A DNA stretch of 64,000 bases from Phycisphaerae bacterium (GCA_002716385.1 PBAX01000025.1:1-64000), one strand, 5' to 3'; shown: positions 29,182 to 38,038, numbered from the stretch's first letter. Translations and numbers: made by a program. Notes: a model not told the origin generated them from the sequence alone.

Positions 29182-29636
29182 CCGAGGCGAGGTGGCAACA
29201 TCGAGTTGTAGAGACGGCTTCGCCGGATGAGACGATCGAGCTGGGCGAATCCCTGTCCGGTGAGCTCCAGGCAGGGGATGTTCTGGTGCTGGAGGGGCCT
29301 TTGGGAAGCGGCAAGACGGTTCTGGTCAGAGGGATCGTTGCCGGGCTTGGAGGTGATGCTCGCCTTGTCGGTAGCCCGACTTTCGGTCTGGCTCATGAGT
29401 ATGAGATTCGTGGCAATTTGCGGGTCGTGCATGTCGACTGCTATCGAATCAACGGGCCGGCCGATCTGGATTCGATTGGGTGGGATTCGTTTGCCGGTGT
29501 CGGTGACGCGATCACGATCGTCGAGTGGGGGTCAAGAGTCGACGATGCGCTGGATGGCGAGGTCCTGACGGTGGACGCGGGGCACCTTGGAGACAGCGAT
29601 CGTGTGTTTGAATTGGGTCGGCGTGGGAGCAGGTAG
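29178..29636 (+). CDS. tsaE: tRNA threonylcarbamoyladenosine biosynthesis ATPase TsaE
   Basis: 152 residues. TsaE is the P-loop ATPase that, with TsaB and TsaD, completes t6A37 synthesis on ANN-decoding tRNAs. Walker A GPLGSGKT lies at residues 40-47. SPTFGLAHEYE and HVDCYRI, then the VEWGSR motif, are all family hallmarks. Start at ATG 29178 overlaps the thiL stop by 4 bases, with GGGAG about 10 bases upstream; a GTG at 29160 is possible but less likely. It converges on the Fur-like gene, with 10 bases between stops. Confidence 0.95.
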   Translation: MTEARWQHRVVETASPDETIELGESLSGELQAGDVLVLEGPLGSGKTVLVRGIVAGLGGDARLVGSPTFGLAHEYEIRGNLRVVHVDCYRINGPADLDSIGWDSFAGVGDAITIVEWGSRVDDALDGEVLTVDAGHLGDSDRVFELGRRGSR

Positions 29637-29646
29637 GAACGTGGCC

Positions 29647-30144
29647 CTACTTCTCCTCTGATTCGGGCGAGATGCCGTAGATAACCATGCGGTGAGCCGC
29701 TGGGTGCCAGCCGTGTTCCTCGGCCATGGACTTGGCGAGCGCTTGTGCTCGATCATCCGTGATCCTGATCCTCTTGCCTGTGCGTAGGCAGACGAGGAAA
29801 TTCAATGGATCCCGCCCATAAACCAGGTGGTAGTAGGTCTGACGGGAATCGAGCATGATCGGAGTGATGATGCCGGCGTCCTGAAGCAGCTTCAGAGTGC
29901 GGTAGACAGTCGCCTTCGAGGCGCCATGGCCGCGCTTCTTCATTTCGTCAAGAAGTGAATCGGCTTCGAACACATCGTCGATCTCCATGATCAGATCGAG
30001 GATGTCCGCACGCTCGCGGGTGTACTTGAGATCCTGATCCTTGAGATGACGGCGAAAGACGGCGCAGAGCGGCATCATGACGTCAAGTCCGCCGGGGATC
30101 TTGATGGACGAAGTCTCGGTGTTATGGTCTGATTCAGTCATCAC
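29647..30144 (-). CDS. Fur family transcriptional regulator with degenerate metal sites
   Basis: 165 residues. The N-terminal winged helix matches Fur closely: YTRERADILDLIMEID, FEADSLLDEM, SKATVYRTLKLLQDAGII. The C-terminal dimerisation domain keeps the fold (YYHLVYGRDPLNFLVCLRTGKRIRI) but not the usual HHDH cluster, and the zinc CxxC is reduced to a single Cys. Metal sensing may therefore be lost or altered; planctomycete Fur-like proteins often deviate here. Only 24 bp separate its start from the divergent mannosyltransferase-like gene, so it may regulate that gene or itself. The start could be either Met of MM. Confidence 0.85.
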   Translation of the reverse strand: MMTESDHNTETSSIKIPGGLDVMMPLCAVFRRHLKDQDLKYTRERADILDLIMEIDDVFEADSLLDEMKKRGHGASKATVYRTLKLLQDAGIITPIMLDSRQTYYHLVYGRDPLNFLVCLRTGKRIRITDDRAQALAKSMAEEHGWHPAAHRMVIYGISPESEEK

Positions 30145-30168
30145 ATCAGGAGTGTACAGCGCAGCTCG

Positions 30169-31296
30169 ATGGAAAGTTCACGTGGACAACTCAGCATCCT
30201 CGGCTTTGAGGGGTTTGATGGCGGATCTCATCAACAAGTGAGAAGGAGTCTCAGTGCCTATTCAAGGCATCGGTGGCAATGGATAACAAGGCCCGGGCGA
30301 TCATGGAAGTGGAGGATGAGAACAGGGGCCATGGAGTTGATCGAGGAGGCTGGGCGTCAGGGGGCGTTCGATGCGAGGCCCGATGTGATATTCGTCACGT
30401 CGATGGTATCGGGGGGGGACCTGCGGGCGTTGCTTCCAGTTGGTTTGAGGAATTGTCCGCTGGTGATCTACATGCATGAGAACCAGGCTGTGTATCCATT
30501 CAGGAGCACGACTTCGATGCAGAAGAGTCGTGATCATCAATTTGCCTTGACCAACTTGACGAGTCTCGCGGCGGCGGATCTGGTGATCTGGAACAGTCAC
30601 TGGAATCAGGAGTCGTTTTGCGAAGGGATCGAGGAGCTTCTGGACAAGTCGCCTGATGGAAAGCTTCGTCAGGTACGTGGCTGGGTGTCGGAGAAATCAA
30701 TCGTGTGCTGGCCACCTGTCGAGCCTCCAAATGGAGTTTTACATAACACGCAGGAGGCAGATAACACAGGACGTGGGCGGATGGCGACTGGAATCACACG
30801 GATCGTCTGGCCGCATCGATGGGAGCACGACAAGGGGCCAAACACATTGCTTCGGCTGGCGAGATATCTGCGTCACAGATCCCCGGGCAGGTACAGGTGG
30901 ACGCTGCTGGGCGAGCAGTATCGGAAGATCCCCAGATCCCTAGATAGGTTTCTGGATGAATTCACCGGCGATATAGATCATGCAGGCTGGGTGGAAAGTC
31001 GCGAGGAATACTGGTCTCATCTGAAGAGGTGCGACTGGGTGCTGTCGACGGCAAGGCATGAGTTCTTCGGGATCGCCGTGGTGGAAGCCATGCTGGCCGG
31101 ATGCCTGCCATGGCTGCCGAACAGGTTGAGCTATCCGGAGATAACCCCGGCTGTGGCGCATGGGCTGAGTCCAGAAGGCTCGATAGTGGACAGGGCCGAG
31201 GTTCAGCAATGCCTTCTGAAGCATCTCGAGCCATGCGTCCCGAGGCTGGCAGTGGGCAATCTCGACAACCATCTGGAGACAATCGCCGGAAGATGA
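30169..31296 (+). CDS. tRNA-queuosine alpha-mannosyltransferase-like glycosyltransferase (GTDC1/DUF3524 family)
   Basis: 375 residues, GT-B fold, cytoplasmic. The N-terminal domain carries the family hallmarks: ILGFEGFDGGSHQ, SRHRWQWITRPGRSWKWRMR, the VIYMHENQAVYP motif, and NLTSLAAADLVIWNSHWNQESF. The C-terminal domain has WPHRWEHDKGP and a donor-site region FGIAVVEAMLAGCLPWLPN. These features match the human GTDC1 group, now assigned as the enzyme that mannosylates queuosine in tRNA-Asp. Activity on bacterial tRNA is an inference; no queuosine gene lies in the window. ATG 30169 has AGGAG about 16 bases upstream, so the start is moderately supported. It diverges from the Fur-like regulator. 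Confidence 0.82.
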   Translation: MESSRGQLSILGFEGFDGGSHQQVRRSLSAYSRHRWQWITRPGRSWKWRMRTGAMELIEEAGRQGAFDARPDVIFVTSMVSGGDLRALLPVGLRNCPLVIYMHENQAVYPFRSTTSMQKSRDHQFALTNLTSLAAADLVIWNSHWNQESFCEGIEELLDKSPDGKLRQVRGWVSEKSIVCWPPVEPPNGVLHNTQEADNTGRGRMATGITRIVWPHRWEHDKGPNTLLRLARYLRHRSPGRYRWTLLGEQYRKIPRSLDRFLDEFTGDIDHAGWVESREEYWSHLKRCDWVLSTARHEFFGIAVVEAMLAGCLPWLPNRLSYPEITPAVAHGLSPEGSIVDRAEVQQCLLKHLEPCVPRLAVGNLDNHLETIAGR

Positions 31297-31431
31297 TCTG
31301 GCAGACTTCAGGGAATGAATCTGCCCAAATCCACCCTGGCAGACCCGCCAGCCCGTGTCGCCGATAATGAACATTACGTAAAACTCCTGATATCAGGGGG
31401 ATTAGCCAGAGAAGCCTGCAGGGAGACTTCC

Positions 31432-32220
31432 ATGCACACGAAGCATTCAGCGTCGATCATTTCAATGGCATTGTCCGGGTTGTTGCTGACGGGTCTGGCC
31501 GTGGCCAGACATGCCGACTCATCTGCTGACGACGGTCCTGAGCAGATGCTTCCGTACACTCCAACCAGGGACTATGAGCGGCTCGAGATTCACGGTTGGC
31601 CGGTTCTGGTGAACCCTGACCTCGACGCCAATCCGTCTCTGAAGTCGGAGACGCTCCAGCTGATCCAGGATCACCTCTATCGAATCACCAGAAAGGTGCC
31701 GCAGCCGGCCCTTGATCGGATCCGGGAGATCGAGATCTGGGTCGAACTGGAGATGCCCAGGACTGCCTGCATGTGCTATCACGTCTCAAGGGACTGGCTC
31801 ATACCCAACGGCTACAACCCCGACAAGGAAGGCGGCGTCGAGGTCGGCAATGCGATGGCCTTCCTTGAGTGGACCAAGGGGCAGCCGTGGATGGTCCTTC
31901 ATGAGTTGGCGCATGGCTATCACGATCAGGTCTTCGGCTACGACGATCCGGCCATCATGGCCGCATGGCGGAACAAGGTCGACGAAGGTGACTACGACGA
32001 AGTTTTACATATCTCGGGCAAGCCTCGCAGGCACTACGGCCTGACCAACCAGATGGAGTACTTCGCGGAGACCACTGAGAGCTACTTCGGCTGCAACGAC
32101 TTCTATCCCTTCGTGAAGGGCGAGCTCATGCAGGCCGATCCACAGGGAGTCGAGTTGATGGAGTCCACATGGCTTCACTACACGCCCGAATCCGGAACGA
32201 ATGGCAAGTCGGCCGAATGA
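31432..32220 (+). CDS. Secreted putative metallopeptidase (HExxH...E)
   Basis: 262 residues. Signal peptide ~1-26. A zinc-peptidase-like motif HELAH (His157-His161), followed by GYHDQVFGYDD, and a second helix MEYFAETTESYFGCNDFYPF with Glu209/Glu213 as possible third ligand, resemble gluzincin-type proteins. The N-terminal half (IEIWVELEMPRTACMCYHVSRDWL) looks like the beta-sheet edge that precedes the zinc helix. I do not recognise a named family with confidence. ATG 31432 is supported by GGGAG 7 bases upstream. It is next to a run of dockerin-type exoproteins but lacks a dockerin tail, so it may be periplasmic or freely secreted. Confidence 0.7.
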   Translation: MHTKHSASIISMALSGLLLTGLAVARHADSSADDGPEQMLPYTPTRDYERLEIHGWPVLVNPDLDANPSLKSETLQLIQDHLYRITRKVPQPALDRIREIEIWVELEMPRTACMCYHVSRDWLIPNGYNPDKEGGVEVGNAMAFLEWTKGQPWMVLHELAHGYHDQVFGYDDPAIMAAWRNKVDEGDYDEVLHISGKPRRHYGLTNQMEYFAETTESYFGCNDFYPFVKGELMQADPQGVELMESTWLHYTPESGTNGKSAE

Positions 32221-32251
32221 TCCCCCCCATTGCGGCCATGCCTCGTCTCGA

Positions 32252-34066
32252 TCATGGGCAGATGCCGTAGGCTCCAAGCAGGATCAGCAGGTCGTCGATG
32301 TCGACGATCCAATCACCGTTGAGATCTCCGAAGCAGGGCTGTGGACAATCGGCACAGTCGCCATTGCCGCCAAGCCATTCACCCAGATTGTCCATGCACT
32401 CCTGTTCGGTGGCATTCATGATGCAGCCACTGGCCATGCAGCACGGTCCTGTTTCCTCCGTTGGCGGACAATCCTGACAGGCTTGATTCGCCAGCCACTT
32501 TCCGCCGGCGTCGAGGCAGTCCAGTTCCCAGGTCTGCAGACATCCATCGCAGAGGCAGCAGGCGCCGGATGCCGGGCAGTCATCACAGCTGGAGTCGTTC
32601 CCCAGCCATGCCCCGCCGATCGAGATACAGGGATCCTGCCACATCAGAACGCATCCTGAAACAAGGCAGCAGGCACCTGGCTGAGGCGGTGGAACGCATG
32701 CGGTGCAATCCGTGCCACTCCCCTGCCAGTCTCCTACGAGGTCCTCGCAATTGACCGGGTCAGTGATGACGCAGTTGGAGGCACCTCTGAACTCCTCGTT
32801 GAGGCAGCAGGCGCCGTTGTTGATCGTGAGGCAGTCATCGCAGGTCGAGTTGCCGCCAAGCCATGTGCTTCCCGCGATGGCCTCGCAGTCAAGCTGTGTG
32901 ATAAGGCTGCAATCGGGCCCATCGCAACAGGCTCCAATGATGCAGGTTTCGCTGACTTCATTGCCGCCGCTATTTGACCACGGGCCGACGATCTGATTCG
33001 GGGTGTTGTCGCAGACGAGTGTTTCGACGAGTGCCACCAGGCCATTGTCGCTGTACACGCCGCCACCGGAGCCTCCGGAACTGTTGGATGTGATCCGACA
33101 GTTGTCGATCTGCATGACTGACTGCGATTGCAGCATCCAGATCCCGCCGCCATTTCCAGAGCTGTTGTTGTGGCTGATGATGCAGTTCTGAAGCACGGCT
33201 GGGCCGGTCAGGTAGGCTGCAATCGCGCCCGCGAAACTGCTGCCGGAATTGTCGGAGATGATGCAGTCGGTGAAGACCGGACTGGATGAAGTGAAGAGGT
33301 ACGCCGCCCCTCCGTACTGGGCCGTATTGCCTTCGATCGTGCAATCATCGATTGTCGGAGACTGATTGCGAATGTAGAGCCCGCCTCCCTGAACGCTGCT
33401 GTTTGCGGATACAGTGCAGTTGATCAACTGGGCATCGGAGTCGAAGAAGACGACGCCACCACCCCAATAACTTCCATTGGAATCGATCTCGCAGTTGGTG
33501 ACCATTGAATTGCCTAGGCAGTAGATGCCACCGCCATAGCTGTTCACTGATGTGTCGTCGTGCGTGTTGTTGTTCACGATGGTGCAACCAGACATCGAGT
33601 TGGATCCACGGAGCATCACGCCTGCACCCGCCCAGGCGGTGTTCCCGGTGATGGTGCAGTCGATGATCGCGGCCGAGGTATTCGGAGCGCACCGGATCCC
33701 GCCGCCTTCACTGCTGGCATTCGAGGCCGGCACGAGTCCGTTGCGGACAGTGAACCCCTTGATGATCGAGGCGGTTGTCTCGCCGCCTGAGAAGGCCACA
33801 CCACGCCTGGCACCCTCTCCATCGATGATCGTCACGCCTGGACCGTTGCTGGAACGCACGGTGATCGCCTTGCCGAGGAAATCGACCACGTTGTCCCCCG
33901 TTCCAGTCCAGGTGCCCGGTGCAACCACCACTTCATCGCCATTGACGGCGACATCGACGGCATCCTGGATGGTCGGCTGGTCGCCGAGCACATTGATGGT
34001 CGCGGCTGCGACGGACGCGGTCATCAGGAGGCTGGCTCCGGCCATCTTTGAAAACATGCGTCGCAT
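32252..34066 (-). CDS. Right-handed beta-helix exoprotein with five Cys-rich repeats and dockerin-like tail
   Basis: 604 residues. Signal peptide ~1-22. Residues ~25-370 form pectate-lyase-like or DUF1565-type beta-helix coils with repeated GGG/GGI and N-rich turns (IIDCTITGN, GGGIYCLGNSMVTNCEI). Next come five tandem Cys-rich units (about residues 378-574), each starting GACC or GPCC and ending CxxC with a central W-L-G. A single dockerin-type repeat (DLNGDWIVDIDDLLILLGAYG) closes the protein. Beta-helices of this type bind or cleave polysaccharides, but no catalytic residues are evident. It lies 16 bases downstream of another dockerin-type gene, on the same strand, and probably shares its transcript. 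Confidence 0.8.
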   Translation of the reverse strand: MRRMFSKMAGASLLMTASVAAATINVLGDQPTIQDAVDVAVNGDEVVVAPGTWTGTGDNVVDFLGKAITVRSSNGPGVTIIDGEGARRGVAFSGGETTASIIKGFTVRNGLVPASNASSEGGGIRCAPNTSAAIIDCTITGNTAWAGAGVMLRGSNSMSGCTIVNNNTHDDTSVNSYGGGIYCLGNSMVTNCEIDSNGSYWGGGVVFFDSDAQLINCTVSANSSVQGGGLYIRNQSPTIDDCTIEGNTAQYGGAAYLFTSSSPVFTDCIISDNSGSSFAGAIAAYLTGPAVLQNCIISHNNSSGNGGGIWMLQSQSVMQIDNCRITSNSSGGSGGGVYSDNGLVALVETLVCDNTPNQIVGPWSNSGGNEVSETCIIGACCDGPDCSLITQLDCEAIAGSTWLGGNSTCDDCLTINNGACCLNEEFRGASNCVITDPVNCEDLVGDWQGSGTDCTACVPPPQPGACCLVSGCVLMWQDPCISIGGAWLGNDSSCDDCPASGACCLCDGCLQTWELDCLDAGGKWLANQACQDCPPTEETGPCCMASGCIMNATEQECMDNLGEWLGGNGDCADCPQPCFGDLNGDWIVDIDDLLILLGAYGICP

Positions 34067-34082
34067 GCGCGAGTCCTCCTGG

Positions 34083-35948
34083 TCAGGTGGTCCAGCTTGA
34101 CAGCAGACTCAGTAGGTCGTCGATCGTCACGACGCCATCGTCGTCGAGATCGCCATCGCCCTGATTGCCGAAGTTGCCCAGCAGTATCAGCAGGTCATCG
34201 ATGTTGACGACCCCGTTGCCATCGAGATCGGCGGCGGGGCCCACGACATCGCGAACATGTCGCCACTTCTCACCAGTGTGCAGTTCGGGATCGAAATTGG
34301 AACGGCTCATCGCCATGACGGCCTTTTCGGAGAACACTCTTCCCTTGAAGGGATGGTCCTCGACAGGAGCCCAGTCTCCATTGAGCATTCGGAACATCTG
34401 GATTCCCTGCTGGCTGTAGGCGACCAGATCCCGTTCATCATTGAACTGTATCGAGGCTATGTCCCCATTGAGCCATACGAGGTCCTTCATGATCAGTTGC
34501 CCATTGCCGCCGACGGCACAAAGCATGACTCGACCATCACCACCGAGTATCGAAATGGGCATCTCCGGGATGCCGGTCACGGCGAGATCCCTGATGTTCA
34601 GATTCTGTGGCCACTGTTCCGGCATCTCGAGCTGATTCGGGGTTCCCTCGAGATTGGCCGGTATTCGGAAGATGTCCTGGTCGTCCGCGAACCAGCAGGT
34701 GTTGTCCATGTCGTCGATCGCCATGGCGATGTAGCCGCGGTGCCAGGGAAGAAAGGCCGTCTGTGGCTGCGGCATGTTCTCTCCGGGTTCGGCATAAGGA
34801 TGGATCCTCGATATCTCCTGCTTGCCCAGATAGATGAGCGAATGATCGCGAGCGAACTCCAGTTGCAGCACTTCATGGGGATGCACGAATTCAGTCGCGT
34901 TCTGGTTGGCCAACTCGACTTGCCACACGCTGCCGGACTCCTGATCTGCATACCAGAGGGAATTGTTGAATGGTCCGATGGTGAGATCGTTGATTCCGCT
35001 GGCGATCGGGCCTGGCAGGATGGTGCCCGGTTCGTAGTCCCCGATCTGGCCTGCCCATACGATCGTGAACTTGTTCTCGCTCGAATCCCAGGTGTAGCAG
35101 CCTCTGGGCCTGACATGGATGACGCTGTCGATCATTCGATAGCGGGTGTTGCCCCGCATGATGCGACTTCCGGTTCTCTTGCCCCGGAAGAAGGCGCCGG
35201 CCAGCGTGCTTGCGGACACGAACTCCACGGGCTCGACATCGAACTCGGTCAGTGTGAAGGCCGATTGGCTGGCGGAGTTGTTGTCGTCGTCCGGATCGCG
35301 GTACCCGACCTCACGATCGTCGCCATCGCGGAAGCCGCGAGCGAATGTGACCGCATGCCCCCCGTTCCGATCCAGCACGAGCCTGTCCCAGAAATCCGTG
35401 CCGATCGAGTCGTAGATTCCATAGGCCATCATGCTGATCGCGCCGTTGATGTTGTTCTCGGTGATGCTTCTGAGCGTCGGCCCGGTCGTGTTGGTGGCGA
35501 GATTGCCTGTGACCGTGAAGACGCCGGGGACCCTGGCATTGAGGAAGTACTCGATGGCGAAAAAGGCGTCCTCGTGACCCGAACCATTCAGAGGATCCGT
35601 ATTGCAGAGTGATGCCTGGTTTGCCACGACGAGCGTGACAAGATCGTAATCCTCATCGTTTTCCCAATCTGCCGCATCTGGACCGGCTTGCTCGTAGCCA
35701 TGCGTTGCGATGTAGCCCAGAAGATTGGTCAGAGAGGTTGGAACGCAGTACATGCCTCCGGGGTCGCCATTGTCATCGACCCCGAGGGTATCCCTGACCT
35801 GATCGAAGTCGGGCATGTCGTCAATCTCGAATTCGTATTCGCTTCCCGACACATAGGAACTGGTGACGACATCGGCCGCGGCCAATGCGGGCATGATGGC
35901 AACTGCCTTCGCCAGCACGGTGAACAGTCTGTGGTCAATCATTTGCAT
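34083..35948 (-). CDS. Exoprotein with C39-like cysteine peptidase domain, propeller-like region and dockerin tail
   Basis: 621 residues. Signal peptide ~1-25. Residues ~60-225 look like a papain-fold C39-like peptidase: MYCVPTSLTNLLGYI with Cys68, GGHAVTFARGF with His198, and GYRDPDDD with Asp218. Residues ~310-560 have repeated strands (LWYADQESGSVWQVEL, CWFADDQDIFRIP) suggestive of a beta-propeller. Two dockerin-type repeats end the protein (DLDGNGVVNIDDL, DLDDDGVVTIDDL). Function unknown; a secreted protease or binding protein is inferred. Start at ATG 35948 is set by GGAGGGG just upstream; an open extension to 36023 lacks a signal. First gene of a two-gene unit with the beta-helix protein. 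Confidence 0.75.
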   Translation of the reverse strand: MQMIDHRLFTVLAKAVAIMPALAAADVVTSSYVSGSEYEFEIDDMPDFDQVRDTLGVDDNGDPGGMYCVPTSLTNLLGYIATHGYEQAGPDAADWENDEDYDLVTLVVANQASLCNTDPLNGSGHEDAFFAIEYFLNARVPGVFTVTGNLATNTTGPTLRSITENNINGAISMMAYGIYDSIGTDFWDRLVLDRNGGHAVTFARGFRDGDDREVGYRDPDDDNNSASQSAFTLTEFDVEPVEFVSASTLAGAFFRGKRTGSRIMRGNTRYRMIDSVIHVRPRGCYTWDSSENKFTIVWAGQIGDYEPGTILPGPIASGINDLTIGPFNNSLWYADQESGSVWQVELANQNATEFVHPHEVLQLEFARDHSLIYLGKQEISRIHPYAEPGENMPQPQTAFLPWHRGYIAMAIDDMDNTCWFADDQDIFRIPANLEGTPNQLEMPEQWPQNLNIRDLAVTGIPEMPISILGGDGRVMLCAVGGNGQLIMKDLVWLNGDIASIQFNDERDLVAYSQQGIQMFRMLNGDWAPVEDHPFKGRVFSEKAVMAMSRSNFDPELHTGEKWRHVRDVVGPAADLDGNGVVNIDDLLILLGNFGNQGDGDLDDDGVVTIDDLLSLLSSWTT

Positions 35949-36131
35949 GTCCCCTCCAGGCGATGAAACGTTCTTTATCCAGCATAAAACGCAATAATCG
36001 CAGTGAAAGCGAGAAACACTCAAAGTGATGCCAAAAGCGGCATGGGGCCCTCTCCTGATGTGTTCCGTACGTCTCGACGGCCCATGAATTTGTTTGAGTT
36101 GATCTGGGGCATCGTGCCCTTAGAATCAGGC

Positions 36132-37166
36132 ATGCCACGATTTGTCGCAATCATCTCCACGTTGGTGATCATGACGACCTGTGTCCATGCGGATTGGCCT
36201 GGCCAGATCCCGCCGGACGAGGTTCCGGTATACGTGCCGGATGGATACGACCCCGAGCAGCCGATGCCGCTGCTCATCTTTCTGCATGGCTATTCGCCGC
36301 TGACAACCGCCTGGTACAACATCCTGCTTCCGCTTCAGGATGATGCCGCCGATCGTGGGTACATCTTCGTCAAGCCAGACGGGAGCCAGGACGCCATCGG
36401 GGAGTTCTACTGGAATGCGACTGACGCTTGCTGCGACATGTTCGGCAACGGGCCCGATCATGTCGGGTATCTGATGGCGATGCTGGAATCGATCAAGTCC
36501 AGCTACAACATCGATCCTCGTCGCATCCATCTCATCGGTCATTCCAATGGCGGATTCATGTGTCACAGGATGGCTTGCGAGCATTCGGATCTGTTCGCAT
36601 CGGTCGTGAGTATTTCTGGCGCGATGTGGTACGACGAGTCCCTCTGCAATCCGACGAAGCCAATACATGTCCTCCAGATACACGGCACGCTGGATCCGGT
36701 CATCTTCTGGCTAGGTGGACTGATCGGCCTGACCCCCTATCCAGGCGCCAACACGAGCATCGAATATTGGGCTTCGCACAACGGCTGTTCGACCGAAGCC
36801 ACTTTCGGTGGCAGCTTCGATCTGGACTGGCTGACCTTCTTCGATGAAACAAGTCGATGGCTGTATGAGGGATGTGATGACGGCGAGGCAGGTTCTGCCG
36901 AACTCTGGGAGATATTCGGTGGGCGGCATTTCCCGTCGTTCACCGACGAGGGCAAGGCCGTGCTCTTCGACTATCTCGACGCGCATTCGAAGCCGGAGAC
37001 GGTTTGCCAGGCTGATGTGAACGACGATCTCTGGATAGATGTCCAGGATGTCCTCGAGGTGATAGAGGACTGGGAGACGGCATCGGATTCGACGGATGTC
37101 AATGAGGACGGCATCGTCGATGTGATCGACCTGCTCATCGTCATCGATGGCTGGGGCCCCTGTTGA
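36132..37166 (+). CDS. Secreted PHB-depolymerase/feruloyl-esterase-like hydrolase with dockerin tail
   Basis: 344 residues. Signal peptide ~1-20. Alpha/beta hydrolase domain of the LpqC/poly(3-hydroxybutyrate) depolymerase type: MPLLIFLHGYSP (oxyanion), IFVKPDGS, and the nucleophile elbow IGHSNGG (Ser138). A likely Asp follows in IHGTLDPV and a His in FGGRHFPSF. A C-terminal double dockerin-type repeat (DVNDDLWIDVQDV, DVNEDGIVDVIDL) ends in GWGPC. The substrate could be polyester, feruloylated polysaccharide or acetylated sugar. The start is uncertain: ATG 36132 begins a good signal peptide but its AGG is too close; ATG 36084 is an alternative. It diverges from the C39-like gene. Confidence 0.82.
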   Translation: MPRFVAIISTLVIMTTCVHADWPGQIPPDEVPVYVPDGYDPEQPMPLLIFLHGYSPLTTAWYNILLPLQDDAADRGYIFVKPDGSQDAIGEFYWNATDACCDMFGNGPDHVGYLMAMLESIKSSYNIDPRRIHLIGHSNGGFMCHRMACEHSDLFASVVSISGAMWYDESLCNPTKPIHVLQIHGTLDPVIFWLGGLIGLTPYPGANTSIEYWASHNGCSTEATFGGSFDLDWLTFFDETSRWLYEGCDDGEAGSAELWEIFGGRHFPSFTDEGKAVLFDYLDAHSKPETVCQADVNDDLWIDVQDVLEVIEDWETASDSTDVNEDGIVDVIDLLIVIDGWGPC

Positions 37167-37196
37167 CGGCGAGGCGGCGTGCCCGCGGGCATCACA

Positions 37197-37985
37197 TCAG
37201 CATTCCGGCTTGGTCCCCACCGACGCGGCGCAGATACCCAGTGTCATTCGCGTCTGCCTGATATCCCGGAAGCCGTTGGACGACATCAGTTCCGCCAGCC
37301 GATCGGGCTCACTGAAGGTCTCGACCGATCTGGGAAGATAGCGATAGGCGCCGCTTCGATCGCGAGCGATCAGGCTGGCCGTCATGGGCATGATCCGCTT
37401 GCAGTAGAAGCCGTTGAAGAGTCGCATCGGGGCGAATCTGGGTTGGCAGAATTCGAGAATCACAAGCCTGCCGCCCGGACGAAGGACGCGATGGAATTCG
37501 GCAATGGCCTTGGCCGGCGTCGTCACATTCCTGATGCCGAAGGCGATGGAGACGATGTCGAAGGATGCGTCAGGCACATCCAGATTCATCGCGTCCCCCT
37601 GCTCGTAGACTGGCGTAGGGATGTCGTCGGGTCGCCTGTGCCTGGTCGCCTTGACCTTGGCAAGCTCGAGCATCTCTGGGGTGAAATCGATTCCCTTCAC
37701 CACGGCTGCGCCTGATCTGGCAAAGGCCTCTGTCAGGTCCCCCGTGCCACAGGCGACATCGAGAACGTGGTCGCCCGGGACGACCGACGCCATCCTGACC
37801 GCACGCTTTCGCCAGGCCTGATCCCTGCCCAGCGAGTGGATCCTGTTGTTCAGGTCGTATCGACGGGCGATGGAGCCGAACATGGCCTGGACTCTGGCGG
37901 CCTTCTCCGGGTCGGCATGGGGATCGGATTGCAGGGACCGCTGGTCCCATCCATGCTCCTGAGTTGTCTCATGATCTGATTTCAC
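37197..37985 (-). CDS. UbiE/MenG-type quinone C-methyltransferase
   Basis: About 262 residues. SAM-dependent methyltransferase of menaquinone or ubiquinone synthesis. Hallmarks: MFGSIARRYDLNNRIHSLG near the N-terminus, the SAM loop VLDVACGTGDLTEAF, FDIVSIAFGIRNV, and a LRPGGRLVILEFCQP stretch. In a planctomycete the demethylmenaquinone substrate is more likely than ubiquinone, but this is inference. The start is unclear because no ATG precedes the conserved region. GTG at 37985 and TTG at 38030 are possible, neither with a ribosome site; I chose 37985 because it leaves room for a promoter against the divergent lipoprotein gene. Confidence 0.88.
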   Translation of the reverse strand: MKSDHETTQEHGWDQRSLQSDPHADPEKAARVQAMFGSIARRYDLNNRIHSLGRDQAWRKRAVRMASVVPGDHVLDVACGTGDLTEAFARSGAAVVKGIDFTPEMLELAKVKATRHRRPDDIPTPVYEQGDAMNLDVPDASFDIVSIAFGIRNVTTPAKAIAEFHRVLRPGGRLVILEFCQPRFAPMRLFNGFYCKRIMPMTASLIARDRSGAYRYLPRSVETFSEPDRLAELMSSNGFRDIRQTRMTLGICAASVGTKPEC

Positions 37986-38038
37986 TTTGGGAAGTGTAGG
38001 GCCAGCGGGAGATTGAGGCCCTGAGTACAATCGAATTC

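Noticed and set aside
34257..35612. A 451-codon open frame on the plus strand, opposite the C39-like exoprotein gene
   Set aside because: The minus-strand frame has a signal peptide, catalytic-type motifs and dockerin repeats, while the plus frame has low-complexity Val/Asp/Gly composition without domains. It is a by-product of GC-rich third codon positions.
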